From Hyphomicrobiaceae bacterium (GTDB lineage: Bacteria; Pseudomonadota; Alphaproteobacteria; Rhizobiales; Hyphomicrobiaceae), in contig JANXWC010000059.1 in assembly GCA_025351355.1 (NCBI GenBank), positions 62,001 through 126,000 of the forward strand: a stretch of 64,000 nt of DNA. Reading direction: 5' to 3'. The stretch's first letter is position 1. The number at the start of each line of letters is the position of its first letter. The notes under the pieces were generated by a model. It saw nothing but the letters and a program-made list of their open reading frames with translations, was not told the DNA's origin and ran no database searches. This document shows, in pieces, positions 53,312-62,472 of the stretch. The translations under genes and the position numbers were made by a program.

Positions 53312-54208
53312 TCAACTCCTTCGTATAGCCATGAAATCGACGGCTTCGATCAGCGCGGCGGACTTCGGGCCGTAGCAGGCTAAGACGGCACGTGCCTGCG
53401 ACTGCGTATCGGCCAACAGCGTGCGCGCGCCCTCAGGGCCGTAGAGGCCCACCATCGTCGCCTTGCCGGCGGCTGCGTCCTTTGCAACAGCCTTGCCGGT
53501 TTCGGCTGCATCGCCGGTGGCATCCAGCAGATCGTCGGAAATTTGGAAGGCCAGGCCCAGCTTTTCGCCATAGAGCGTCAACGCTTCCAGATGCTCCGAC
53601 GTGCTTCCGGCGAGGAGTGGTCCGGCGCGGCAGGCAAAGCGGATCAACGCACCGGTTTTCATCTGCTGCAATCGCCGTATGTGCGTCACAGTCGGTTGCG
53701 GGGGTTGGCCAAGTTTGTCAGCTTCCAAGTCGATGATCTGGCCCCCTACCATGCCCGATGGCCCTGCTGCGCGTGCGAGCTCCGACACAAGTTTTGGGAC
53801 TGCCGCGGGAGGGATTGCCGAATTCGCGTCGGCTAGCCATTCAAACGCCAGCGTCAGGAGGGCATCGCCAGCCAGTATCGCGGTCCACTCGTCGAAGGCC
53901 TTCCAAACGGTCGGGCGACCACGGCGGAATTCGTCGTCATCCATGGACGGGAGATCATCATGTACAAGGCTATAGCAATGGATTGCTTCAAGGGCGGCCG
54001 CGACCGTTATGGCGGCAGTGCTGTTTGCGCCAAACAACCACGCGCTTTCAATGACGAGGAAAGGCCGGAAACGCTTGCCGCCGCCGAGGACCGCCTCCTG
54101 CATCGCGGCGCGCAGACGAGCAGGAACGTTCGTATCCACCGCCAGTTTTAAGCTCAGCTCAGCCTCAACCATCAGGCGGGCTGCATCGAGGCGATTTTGA
54201 AAGGTCAT
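53312..54208 (-). CDS. ispA: Polyprenyl synthetase, probable farnesyl diphosphate synthase
   Basis: 298 residues. The first Asp-rich motif is LVHDDLPSMDDDEFRRGRPT and the second is ISDDLLDATGD, with the GGKRFRP motif near residue 40. The sequence and length fit short-chain E-type synthases (IspA: IPP and DMAPP to farnesyl diphosphate). Chain length cannot be fixed by eye. No xseB or dxs is adjacent, although these often accompany ispA. Confidence 0.9.
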   Translation of the reverse strand: MTFQNRLDAARLMVEAELSLKLAVDTNVPARLRAAMQEAVLGGGKRFRPFLVIESAWLFGANSTAAITVAAALEAIHCYSLVHDDLPSMDDDEFRRGRPTVWKAFDEWTAILAGDALLTLAFEWLADANSAIPPAAVPKLVSELARAAGPSGMVGGQIIDLEADKLGQPPQPTVTHIRRLQQMKTGALIRFACRAGPLLAGSTSEHLEALTLYGEKLGLAFQISDDLLDATGDAAETGKAVAKDAAAGKATMVGLYGPEGARTLLADTQSQARAVLACYGPKSAALIEAVDFMAIRRS

Positions 54209-54441
54209 CGACGTATCGTTTCAGGGTTGCAACCGGTTCAGTCTCGCCTGCTGAGAGCGAGCCTGCGATTTGTCTGGTGTGTGGGGTGGACGGGAACCTG
54301 CCGCAGGATGGCCGAGTTTTCACGCAAATGATAGCGACGAGCGTATCCGTGTGGCTATGATCCATTCCATTGGCGGCGGTCGCGATGTAGGCCGTTTCGG
54401 CTCAAACGTCTATTTTCACTTTCACCGGCATCCCCGCTGCA

Positions 54442-55293
54442 ATGGCTGACTTTCGTGACACCGGGTTCAACAATCGGCCGACGTCTCGCACGCAGGGCGT
54501 GTGGACGACCCGTCCGCTGGCATCGATACAGCCCTCGCCGTCGTTGGCCGTGACACCAACAATTGTGCCGACCTTAGTTCCTCCGACTGCGCGAACGTCG
54601 TATCGCCATCGAATTCGTTGGTTTATCCGCTGGTCAATTTTCACTGCGTGCGCCGCCGGGCTGCTTATCTCTCTGCTTATTTTTACATATCGGTGGGTTG
54701 CACCCCCGACGACGACGCTGATGTTGGCGCAGCGGCTGACTGGCGCACGCATCGATCGGGCGTGGCGCCCCCTGGAGCAGATTTCGCCGCATCTCGTTCG
54801 CGCCGTCATCATGTCCGAAGATGCTGGCTTCTGCGGGCATCGAGGCGTCGATTTTGCGGAATTGGAACGCATTTACGAGCGCGGGCTCGAAGGCGGCAGC
54901 CATGGCGGCGGTAGCACCATCGCCATGCAGGTGACGAAGAACCTATTTCTTTGGCCGTCCAAGAGCTACGTGCGTAAGGCCATTGAAATTCCCATGACGC
55001 TTGTTGCGGATCGCTGGTGGGGAAAACGGCGCACGCTCGAGATCTATCTCAATATCGCTGAATGGGGCCCGGGGCTGTTCGGTGCGGAGTCGGCGGCGCG
55101 AGCCTATTTTAACAAGCCGGCCGTCGATCTGACAGAAGGGGAGGCCGCGTTGCTGGCGGTGGCGCTGCCCAATCCGCTGGCGCGGAACGCTGCCGAACCG
55201 TCTCCGCGTCAACGACGGATGGCCGCGGTGGTTCAATCGCGGATGCGATCGGGAGCCAATAACGTCCGCTGCATTTCTCGAATTGCGAAATGA
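54442..55293 (+). CDS. mtgA: Monofunctional biosynthetic peptidoglycan transglycosylase
   Basis: 283 residues. A cytoplasmic N-terminal segment of about 55 residues is followed by one membrane helix (residues about 62-82) and a glycosyltransferase family 51 domain. The catalytic Glu is in MSEDAGFCGHRGVDF, and GGSTIAMQVTKNLFLWP, KSYVRKAIEI and LEIYLNIAEWG are the diagnostic motifs. It polymerises lipid II into glycan strands. No transpeptidase domain is present. Confidence 0.95.
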   Translation: MADFRDTGFNNRPTSRTQGVWTTRPLASIQPSPSLAVTPTIVPTLVPPTARTSYRHRIRWFIRWSIFTACAAGLLISLLIFTYRWVAPPTTTLMLAQRLTGARIDRAWRPLEQISPHLVRAVIMSEDAGFCGHRGVDFAELERIYERGLEGGSHGGGSTIAMQVTKNLFLWPSKSYVRKAIEIPMTLVADRWWGKRRTLEIYLNIAEWGPGLFGAESAARAYFNKPAVDLTEGEAALLAVALPNPLARNAAEPSPRQRRMAAVVQSRMRSGANNVRCISRIAK

Positions 55294-55296
55294 GCT

Positions 55297-55323
55297 CACT
55301 GCTTCGGCAGTGTAGGTATTTTT
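55297..55323 (+). terminator. Terminator with UUCG tetraloop after mtgA
   Basis: CACTGC-TTCG-GCAGTG at 55297-55312, then TAGGTATTTTT. A stable tetraloop hairpin starts four bases after the stop codon; the U-tract is slightly distant. Confidence 0.6.
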
Positions 55324-55572
55324 CGTCTACGTCTTAAATTTGCCCCGATCAAAAGGCGTATTTGCGTCCCGCCCATCAGGGGGCGCTTTGCATATTTGCG
55401 CAAATGCAGGTCCCGCATTTTCGGGGCCTCAGCTCATGTCATAGCTCCGTCCGCAATCCGGTTCGTCAAAGGCGCCGGAAGCTGCCTGCTGCCATGTCCT
55501 GGGGATTGCGGCGAGACATTCGCGCTGATCGTTAACTTGCGCCCGAGCCGGCGTTCGGACAGGAGATCCGTT

Positions 55573-57798
55573 ATGGCTGATGAGACAACGTCGCAGATCC
55601 TACTTTTCGCGTCGGCTACCGGGAAAGCGCAACCGGAGAACGTAGCGCTCCGCTTCGAGCACGCGGCGACGCGCGATTTCGTCGGCTTGAACGCACCAAC
55701 GGGCGCTTTGTCGGAGGCGCTGATGGCTTCTCCTGTGCAGCTGGAAGCGTTGATGACCGGGCTTAAGGCCGGCGAGCAACTGGTTGCGCATCTCGATTTC
55801 TCAACGGCGAAATCTGCCGGTTTGTCGATCGAAATCATCGGCTGCGGCAGCAGTCGCAGTGATGCAGTTGCGCGCGGCACCATGCTTGGTGGATTGCTCG
55901 ACGCTGCACTGGCTGCGGGGCTGCCTGCCGTCGAAGTCCTCCCACGCTTGAAACGGCGGACGCCGCCCAAACTCGCCCACGCCTGCGTCCTTGCGCCGGC
56001 CGGGTTTGCCTTACCAATCGGCGCCGCGCAGGCACAGTCGCCGTGCGGCGGGGAGGAGCGGGCCGCATTCGACTGGTCCGCTGGTCCGCGAGAGGCGATC
56101 ATTTTTTCGCCTGCGGCAATCGGGGCGCACCTTGCTGGCCTTGGCGCGGCGCTCAGCGCTGTCAAAACGCCACTATATTTGGAAGTCCGTATGTCTCGGA
56201 TCGTCTTTGATGCGGCGCTGATGAAGCAGATTGCAGTCGTACGGAGGAGGATCGCCGAAAGGTTCCGCTCTGATCCAACTAAATTTGTGCGGGATCAGCG
56301 GTTCAGCGACGCGGACAAACGCCTCGAGGATCTTATCGTCGCCGGCAATGGCATCAATTTGGCTGTTACCGTGCGCTCGAAGCGACCGCTCGATCCGTGC
56401 GAAGTCTCCGCATTATCTGCAACGCTGTTCGGCATGCCGCAAGACGAACATCAGTGCGGGTACCTAGCGGAGCTGCGTTCGCACTATCCGCGAGATGAAG
56501 CGGTGCACAGTTTCTTCGGCATCATCGCCGCCGCGATTGGTCCAACGATCGAACGCAGCCAGGTGGCGACGCTCGAGGCCCTCGACGGCAATATAATAGG
56601 ACGTTTGAAATCTGGTGCGACGATACGGATGGCCGTCGCACGTCCGCGTAGTCACACCTACATGATCGGCCGGCCCGGAAGTGGCAAATCCACGCTCCTG
56701 CTCAATCTCATCCTTCAGGATATCGAAAACGGCGATGCGGTCGTGCTGATCGATCCGCATGGCGACCTATGGAACGATGTGCGTGAGCGCATTCCGGCGC
56801 ATCGGCGCAAGGATTTGCATCTCGTACACATGGGCGACCCGCAGTTTCAACCGAAGCTCAATGTTCTCGGCCTGGGGCCCGGCGACCCAGCGGAGGCACG
56901 CGCACATGTCGTCGATACGCTGTGCCAGCTCGTGCGCCGTTTGATGTTTTCAGGCCTTACTGTCGATGCGACCGGGCCCATGTTCAACAAATACTTCCGG
57001 GCAGCGTTGATGCTGTTGATGGAAGCGGAGGGCGCGCAGGCCTGTATCCAAAATGTCGAAAAAGTTTTTTCCGACGAGTCGTATCGTGATGAACTGAGGT
57101 ATCGCGATTGCGTGACTGCCGAAACTAAACAGCAATGGGAGCAAATCCTCAACGTCACCGGCAATGACCAGTCGATCGAGAACATGACGCCTTGGGTTAC
57201 CTCCAAGCTCACCATGCTCACGCAAAGTGCAATTCTGCGGCCGATCCTCGGTGCAGCGACGACCGATCTCGATTTCAGCACTGTTCTGGCGGAGAAGAAG
57301 ATCTGTCTGATCAATCTGGCCAGCGGCCGAATCGGAGGTGAAGCGACCGCGTTGTTGGGCGGGATCTTGACGCATCGATTGGAGCAGGCCGCCAAACGGC
57401 AGGACAGCCTGCCCGTTGACGCGCGCTTCAAGGCGTCGGTCTATTTCGACGAATTTCACACCTTCGTTTCGGAATTCCTGCGGCCGCTTATGGCGGAAAG
57501 CCGCAAGTACGGCCTACGTGTCACGCTGGCCAACCAGACGCTGAGCCAGATGGTGAAAAATACCGTTGACGGTGGTATATTTCACGAGGTTCTGGGCAAC
57601 TGTGCCAACACAATCGTGTTCGCCGTTGACGTGGAGGATGCGCGCTATCTGGCGCCGCGTTTCGGCGGGAAACTGGACGCGCTGGCGTGCGTGTCGCAGC
57701 CGAATTTCCAGGCTGTCTGTCAATTCCAGACGCCGAACGCGACGATGGGACCTTTCGTTGTGAGAACCATGCCGCCGCCTCCTAAGACTGGGGGGTAA
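55573..57798 (+). CDS. Orphan VirD4/TraG-like (DUF87/HerA superfamily) ATPase
   Basis: 741 residues from ATG 55573, AGGAG upstream. Residues 1-350 are an unassigned, moderately charged region without membrane helices. Then Walker A GRPGSGKS (366-373), IDPHGDLW (393-400), Walker B VYFDEFH (623-629) and AESRKYGLRVTLANQT (641-656) follow, the order of TraG/VirD4 coupling proteins and HerA-type translocases. The lack of N-terminal membrane helices sets it apart from coupling proteins proper. No relaxase, nurA, type IV secretion or integrase gene is adjacent. DNA translocation or export, or a defence role, is conceivable but not shown. Confidence 0.85.
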   Translation: MADETTSQILLFASATGKAQPENVALRFEHAATRDFVGLNAPTGALSEALMASPVQLEALMTGLKAGEQLVAHLDFSTAKSAGLSIEIIGCGSSRSDAVARGTMLGGLLDAALAAGLPAVEVLPRLKRRTPPKLAHACVLAPAGFALPIGAAQAQSPCGGEERAAFDWSAGPREAIIFSPAAIGAHLAGLGAALSAVKTPLYLEVRMSRIVFDAALMKQIAVVRRRIAERFRSDPTKFVRDQRFSDADKRLEDLIVAGNGINLAVTVRSKRPLDPCEVSALSATLFGMPQDEHQCGYLAELRSHYPRDEAVHSFFGIIAAAIGPTIERSQVATLEALDGNIIGRLKSGATIRMAVARPRSHTYMIGRPGSGKSTLLLNLILQDIENGDAVVLIDPHGDLWNDVRERIPAHRRKDLHLVHMGDPQFQPKLNVLGLGPGDPAEARAHVVDTLCQLVRRLMFSGLTVDATGPMFNKYFRAALMLLMEAEGAQACIQNVEKVFSDESYRDELRYRDCVTAETKQQWEQILNVTGNDQSIENMTPWVTSKLTMLTQSAILRPILGAATTDLDFSTVLAEKKICLINLASGRIGGEATALLGGILTHRLEQAAKRQDSLPVDARFKASVYFDEFHTFVSEFLRPLMAESRKYGLRVTLANQTLSQMVKNTVDGGIFHEVLGNCANTIVFAVDVEDARYLAPRFGGKLDALACVSQPNFQAVCQFQTPNATMGPFVVRTMPPPPKTGG

Positions 57799-57825
57799 CT
57801 TGCGACTGAGTTGCGACTGCAATAA

Positions 57826-58485
57826 TCAAGCGCCGCAATGAACGACGATCTGCTTGGGCGCGCCGATCCCGAACATTGCGGAGGCAGACATCTGTTCTGC
57901 AAATGCGCCGCCCAGCTTCTTCTCTTCGGGCGTTTCTTCCTTGGGTGCGGCAACTTCGATGCGGCAGGATTTCGGCGCGCCTTCGTTCAGTGCAACCGGG
58001 TTCTTGTTGGCCAGCTCGAAGGCGATGAAATAACTGGGGTCCGTCACCACCAAAGCAAAGTCCTTTGCTTCTATAAGTACCGGTTTTTCAAGCGGAACGG
58101 TGAAATGCAGGGACAAGACGCCGTCGCTGTGTTCGAGCCAATACGTGCCCGGCTTGGGATCACCGACCTTCAATTCCGTTTTGCCGAGCGAAGCAAAGGT
58201 GAAATACCCGAACTCTCTCAGGCCTTCGACGTTCACTTTTGCCAGTTCGGCCAGTTCTTCACGCCCGTATAAACCGTCCTTGTTCTTCGGCAATCCGTCC
58301 AAGGCCTGGGCGGTATAGAATTCGTCAAACGTCCAGACATGGGAAATGCTGGCAATCGTACCTTGCTCAATATTGATCGTGGCAGCTGCCGTAACCATAA
58401 CGTGCGGATGGGCGACCACTGGGCGGACCCCGAGTAGCAACGAGATAAAAACCGCGAGGGCGCAGGCGTTGCGGAAAAGGCTCAT
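57826..58485 (-). CDS. DUF1007 family periplasmic protein
   Basis: 219 residues from ATG 58485. A signal peptide ends near RPVVA|HPHV, so the mature protein starts with a His-x-His motif able to bind metal. The DUF1007 signature follows (SISHVWTFDEFYTA, LREFGYFTFAS, TDPSYFIAFELA). DUF1007 proteins are usually linked to metal transport, often beside nickel/cobalt exporter-like genes. Here it diverges from znuA across a Zur box, which suggests zinc control and a periplasmic zinc-handling role. Confidence 0.88.
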   Translation of the reverse strand: MSLFRNACALAVFISLLLGVRPVVAHPHVMVTAAATINIEQGTIASISHVWTFDEFYTAQALDGLPKNKDGLYGREELAELAKVNVEGLREFGYFTFASLGKTELKVGDPKPGTYWLEHSDGVLSLHFTVPLEKPVLIEAKDFALVVTDPSYFIAFELANKNPVALNEGAPKSCRIEVAAPKEETPEEKKLGGAFAEQMSASAMFGIGAPKQIVVHCGA

Positions 58486-58643
58486 AGACGGCGCTCCATT
58501 CGTTGTGCTGGCGCCCCTATCAATTCGCTGGAGCATGGCACGGTATGCGCGGTCACTAAACCTCACTCTGTGGCGATGCAATGGCCTCTGAAGTAGCCGC
58601 GGCCGCGACACGCGCGACATGGCAGTAGTCAGGTTAGCATGGT

Positions 58644-58662
58644 AGTGTTATAATATAACACT
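58644..58662. promoter_or_regulatory. Zur box between DUF1007 and znuA
   Basis: AGTGTTATAATATAACACT, a perfect 9-1-9 palindrome, matches the proteobacterial Zur consensus (GTTATAATATAAC core). It lies 53 bp before znuA and 159 bp before the DUF1007 start, and could repress both when zinc is sufficient. Confidence 0.85.
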
Positions 58663-58714
58663 GTGTCGGACCTCCCATAGGTTCGAGCATGTCTATAATT
58701 CAGGGAATTGAACG

Positions 58715-59698
58715 ATGTCCGTGATGCTCCTTCGCCGTCTGTTCGTTGGGCTGGTTTGGGTTTCGATTTTTGGTCTTTCCGATGCGCGACTGGCGCATGC
58801 GGAAGGCCGAATCGTGGTGACAATCAAGCCCATTCACGCTCTGGTCGCGCAAGTGATGGGGTCAACTGGTTCGGCGGATCTGCTGGTTGGCGGCAATGCG
58901 TCACCGCATACTTACCAGTTGAAGCCATCCGATGCGCGAAAGATTGCGGCCGCCGACGTTATCTTCCGAGTGTCAGAGGCAGTGGAGCCTTTCACGGGAA
59001 AAATCGCTGCTCTGCTGTCGAAGCGCACCGAATTGGTGACATTGCAGACGGCACCCGGCATTATGACGCTAATGCGGCGCGAGGGGGGGCCGTTTGACTC
59101 GCATTTCCACACAGAAGCCGCAAGCCATTCAACCGCTCATGATCATGCCGATGATCATGACGATGCCAACTCGGCGATTGACGGCCACGTCTGGCTCGAC
59201 CCGGCAAACGCCAAGGTGATGTTGGACGAAATCGCTCGCGTTCTATCGAAGCAGACGCCGGGTCTCGCGGCGACCTATCAAGCAAATTCCGTGTCCGCGA
59301 AAGCGCGGATCGATCAGCTGAGTTCAGATATCGAGCGCGATCTGGCGCCGGTCAGCGGCCGGCCCTATGTCGTTTTTCACGACGCGTATCAATATTTTGA
59401 AAAGCGCTTCAAGCTCAATGTGGTCGGGTCCATCACCGTCAATCCCGATGTGCCGCCAAGCGGCAAACGGCTGTCAGCATTACGGGCCAGGATCATGAAA
59501 TCGCGCGCCGGATGTGTGTTCGGCGAACCAAACTTCGACGCCAAAGTCATTGCCAGCATCATCGAGGGGACGGGGGCGCGGAGCGGAGTTCTCGATCCAG
59601 AGGGAACGAGCTTAGCCGCGGGGCCCAACCTTTACGAGCAGCTGATGCGGGAACTGGCGACTAACGTGAAAGCCTGCCTGGCCCGGACGGAACCGTAA
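58715..59698 (+). CDS. znuA: Zinc ABC transporter substrate-binding protein
   Basis: 327 residues. A signal peptide ends near RLAHA|EGRIV. Metal ligands fit ZnuA: His65 (SPHTY), His158 (DGHVW), His222 (VFHDAY) and Asp294 (LDPEG). A His/Asp-rich loop (about 130-150, with AHDHADDHDD) is the flexible zinc-collecting loop specific to ZnuA. znuB and znuC are not adjacent on this side, so the permease and ATPase must be elsewhere. A Zur box precedes the gene. Confidence 0.95.
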   Translation: MSVMLLRRLFVGLVWVSIFGLSDARLAHAEGRIVVTIKPIHALVAQVMGSTGSADLLVGGNASPHTYQLKPSDARKIAAADVIFRVSEAVEPFTGKIAALLSKRTELVTLQTAPGIMTLMRREGGPFDSHFHTEAASHSTAHDHADDHDDANSAIDGHVWLDPANAKVMLDEIARVLSKQTPGLAATYQANSVSAKARIDQLSSDIERDLAPVSGRPYVVFHDAYQYFEKRFKLNVVGSITVNPDVPPSGKRLSALRARIMKSRAGCVFGEPNFDAKVIASIIEGTGARSGVLDPEGTSLAAGPNLYEQLMRELATNVKACLARTEP

Positions 59699-59829
59699 TC
59701 TGATTGCGATGTTCTGCTGGAAGCCTCCTGCAACCATGTCTTTCGCGCTAGCTTGACGTTGCTGGCCAATCGGTTGCGTGCTACCGCGCATCGCTAGACG
59801 ACGACGAAGCGACGGTACGGACGCATTTC

Positions 59830-60393
59830 ATGGCTGGATTTTCGGTCACATCACTCGCAATTCCCGAGGTGAAATTGATCACCTGCGCCCGGATCGGCGA
59901 TGCGCGCGGTTTTTTCTCGGAAACATATAACGCGCAGGCGTTGGCGGAAGCCGGCATTTCCCTGACCTTCGTGCAAGATAATCACACGCTTTCAGCGGCG
60001 CTCGGAACCTTGCGCGGTCTCCATTACCAATCGCCGCCCTATGCACAAGACAAGCTTGTCCGCGTCGTTCGTGGCCGCATTCTTGATGTGGCGGTCGATA
60101 TCCGCAAGAGTTCTCCGACGTTTGGGAAATATGTTACAGCCGAGATAAGCGCGGATGCCTGGAACCAAATCCTTGTGCCGATAGGTTTTGCGCATGGTTT
60201 TGTGACGCTGGAGCGGGACACGGAAGTCATTTACAAAGTGACGAAGCCCTATGCACCGAAGCATGATCACGGTATTGCTTGGGACGATCCCGCGCTAGCG
60301 ATCGACTGGCCAGTTAGCGTCGGCGCGGCTGTTCTTTCCGACAAAGACCGTCGCAATCCACGCCTTGCTGAGGCGAATTTTTTGTTTCCGTGA
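59830..60393 (+). CDS. rfbC: dTDP-4-dehydrorhamnose 3,5-epimerase
   Basis: 187 residues, a cupin. Motifs DARGFFSETYNAQAL, FVQDNHTLSAALGTLRGLHYQ (catalytic His) and PIGFAHGFVTLERDTEVIYKVT are diagnostic for RmlC. It converts dTDP-4-keto-6-deoxyglucose to the rhamnose epimer. It is directly followed by rfbB. The other two rhamnose genes, rfbA and rfbD, are not next to them. Confidence 0.95.
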   Translation: MAGFSVTSLAIPEVKLITCARIGDARGFFSETYNAQALAEAGISLTFVQDNHTLSAALGTLRGLHYQSPPYAQDKLVRVVRGRILDVAVDIRKSSPTFGKYVTAEISADAWNQILVPIGFAHGFVTLERDTEVIYKVTKPYAPKHDHGIAWDDPALAIDWPVSVGAAVLSDKDRRNPRLAEANFLFP

Positions 60394-60416
60394 AAAATCA
60401 GAAGCAGGCAGCGTTT

Positions 60417-61481
60417 ATGCAAATCCTACTCGTCACAGGTGGCGCCGGATTCATCGGCGGTCACGTCGTTCGTATGTTGGTGGCCAGTGAAAAGTATCAT
60501 GTTGTCAATCTCGATGCGCTGACCTACGCGTCTGATCTGCGCTTGCTGGCGCCGCTGGCTGAAAGTGGACGTTACACATTTGTAAATGCGGATATTCGCG
60601 ACGGCGAGGCGCTGGCGCAAGTTTTCGCCGACCATGCGCCTGATGGCGTGCTCCATCTTGCCGCAGAGTCCCACGTTGATCGGTCGATCGAAAGTCCGGC
60701 CATTTTCATCGAGACCAACGTGCTGGGCACGGGCCAGTTGCTCGATGCTGCGTTGGCGCATTTTCGCGGACTGGGCGCGGAAGCGAAGAGCCGCTTCAGA
60801 TTTGTCCATGTTTCAACCGACGAGGTGTTCGGATCGCTCGGTGCCAGCGGGTTTTTCCACGAAGCAACCGCGTACGATCCTTCGTCACCCTATTCCGCCA
60901 GTAAGGCTGCGTCCGATCATATGGCGCGGGCATGGCATCGCACGTTCGGCCTGCCGGTCGTCGTCACCAATTGCTCGAACAACTACGGGCCTGCACAGTT
61001 TCCTGAAAAGCTCATCCCGCTGATGATCATCAAGGCGTGGCGCGGCGAAAAGCTACCCGTGTACGGCAAGGGTGAAAATGTTCGCGATTGGCTGCACGTC
61101 GAGGATCATGCGCGCGCCTTGCTGGCCGTTTTTGAGCGCGGAAAGCCTGGCGAAACCTACTGCATCGGCGGCCATAACGAACTCACCAACATCGCTGTCG
61201 TGCAAGCCATTTGCGACGAGTTGGATCGGCGCTTAGGTGTGCCGACCGCTGGCGCGCGACGCGGGCTGATCAACTTCGTCACCGATCGGCCCGGCCACGA
61301 CGCACGTTATGCCATCGACGCGGGTCGCATTGGCCGTGAGCTGGGTTGGAAGCCAAGTTTCGATTTCTCCAAAGGCCTGTCGCAGACGATCGACTGGTAT
61401 CTTGGGAACGAGCCGTGGTGGGGGCCATTGGCCGGCAACGGCAACGCAATGGCGCGGCGTGGGCTCGGAAAAGGCACCTAA
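60417..61481 (+). CDS. rfbB: dTDP-glucose 4,6-dehydratase
   Basis: 354 residues from ATG 60417; a GTG at 60390 overlapping the rfbC stop (GTGA) is also possible. It is an extended SDR: LLVTGGAGFIGGHVVR at the N-terminus, HLAAESHVDRSI, FVHVSTDEVFGSLG, and the YxxxK motif in YSASKAASDH. NCSNNYGP is the substrate loop. It makes dTDP-4-keto-6-deoxyglucose, the substrate of RfbC. Gene order rfbC-rfbB is the reverse of the reaction order. Confidence 0.96.
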   Translation: MQILLVTGGAGFIGGHVVRMLVASEKYHVVNLDALTYASDLRLLAPLAESGRYTFVNADIRDGEALAQVFADHAPDGVLHLAAESHVDRSIESPAIFIETNVLGTGQLLDAALAHFRGLGAEAKSRFRFVHVSTDEVFGSLGASGFFHEATAYDPSSPYSASKAASDHMARAWHRTFGLPVVVTNCSNNYGPAQFPEKLIPLMIIKAWRGEKLPVYGKGENVRDWLHVEDHARALLAVFERGKPGETYCIGGHNELTNIAVVQAICDELDRRLGVPTAGARRGLINFVTDRPGHDARYAIDAGRIGRELGWKPSFDFSKGLSQTIDWYLGNEPWWGPLAGNGNAMARRGLGKGT

Positions 61482-61515
61482 CGGTCTGTCTCTGGTCATT
61501 CAACCAACCAGCCGC

Positions 61516-62472
61516 TTAACGATGCGGCACCGGGGGCGTGCCGTGGGTGTGGAAGCTCTCGATGGTCTTGAGGCCCCAGGCCTGGCCCTTCTTGCGTTCG
61601 ATTTCGGTCCAGGTCACGGTTTCCCAGTCGGGTGCGAGTATGAGGCGTGCGCCGGCATTGGCGACTTCGACGCGATTGCCGGCTGGCTCATAAACATAGA
61701 GGAAAAACGTCTGCTGGATCGCGTGCTTGTGCGGTCCGGTTTCGATGAAAACGCCGTTCTCGAGAAAAATGTCGGCCGCCTGCAGTACGTGTTCGCGGCT
61801 GTCGAGGGCGTAGGTGACGTGGTGAAAGCGACCCTTGGTGCCGGTTGCGTCGCGCGTATAGGCGACGTCGTAGCTCTTGTTGTTGACGGTGAACCAGCAA
61901 CCTCCGACGTTGCCGTTGTCGAGCACGATCTGTTCGGTGACACGGCTGCCAAGTGCCTTGGGTAGGAAATCTCTGATGGCGCCGACGTCGGTCGCAAGCA
62001 GATTGAAGTGGTCGAGCCGGCGTACGGCGACGCCGCGGCCGTGATTGCGTTGCGGCTGGTTTTTGAGCGCTGGACGCTCGGCGGTCGGCGCTTCGTAGCG
62101 GCGCGTGTCGAAGTACACTTCGAAGATGTGGTCATCGGGGTCGCGGAATTGATAGGCGCTGCCGTGGCCCAGATCACCGTCGGTCCATCCAATGCCGCAA
62201 CCCATGCATTCGATGGCCGCAACGCGCCGCATGAGCGCCTGCTCGCTGGCGCAGCGATAGCCGACGTGGGCAATCCCGGTGGTCGATGCCGCAGTCAGTT
62301 TAAGAGTATGGAACTCATAGTCGTCCCAGGCTCTGAGATAGACGCTGTTACCCTCGCGGCCACTCTCTGTAAGGCCGAGAACGCGAACGAAGAAATCGAG
62401 GCTGGCCTCAGGTTTGTCGGTGAGAAGTTCGACATGACCAAGATGTGCGACGTCATAGCAGGGCTCCGCCAT
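61516..62472 (-). CDS. VOC-type extradiol dioxygenase (catechol 2,3-dioxygenase-like)
   Basis: 318 residues with two VOC modules. The N-terminal one (VAHLGHVELLTDKPEASLDFF) and the C-terminal one (RRLDHFNLLATDVGAIRDF, GRFHHVTYALDSREH, with Glu in GNRVEVANA) supply the His-His-Glu iron site and the conserved HHV motif of type I extradiol enzymes. Its start overlaps the galB stop by one base (TAATG), so it is translated with galB. Context implies ring cleavage of a hydroxylated aromatic acid, though classical gallate dioxygenases belong to another fold. The substrate is unproven. Confidence 0.88.
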   Translation of the reverse strand: MAEPCYDVAHLGHVELLTDKPEASLDFFVRVLGLTESGREGNSVYLRAWDDYEFHTLKLTAASTTGIAHVGYRCASEQALMRRVAAIECMGCGIGWTDGDLGHGSAYQFRDPDDHIFEVYFDTRRYEAPTAERPALKNQPQRNHGRGVAVRRLDHFNLLATDVGAIRDFLPKALGSRVTEQIVLDNGNVGGCWFTVNNKSYDVAYTRDATGTKGRFHHVTYALDSREHVLQAADIFLENGVFIETGPHKHAIQQTFFLYVYEPAGNRVEVANAGARLILAPDWETVTWTEIERKKGQAWGLKTIESFHTHGTPPVPHR

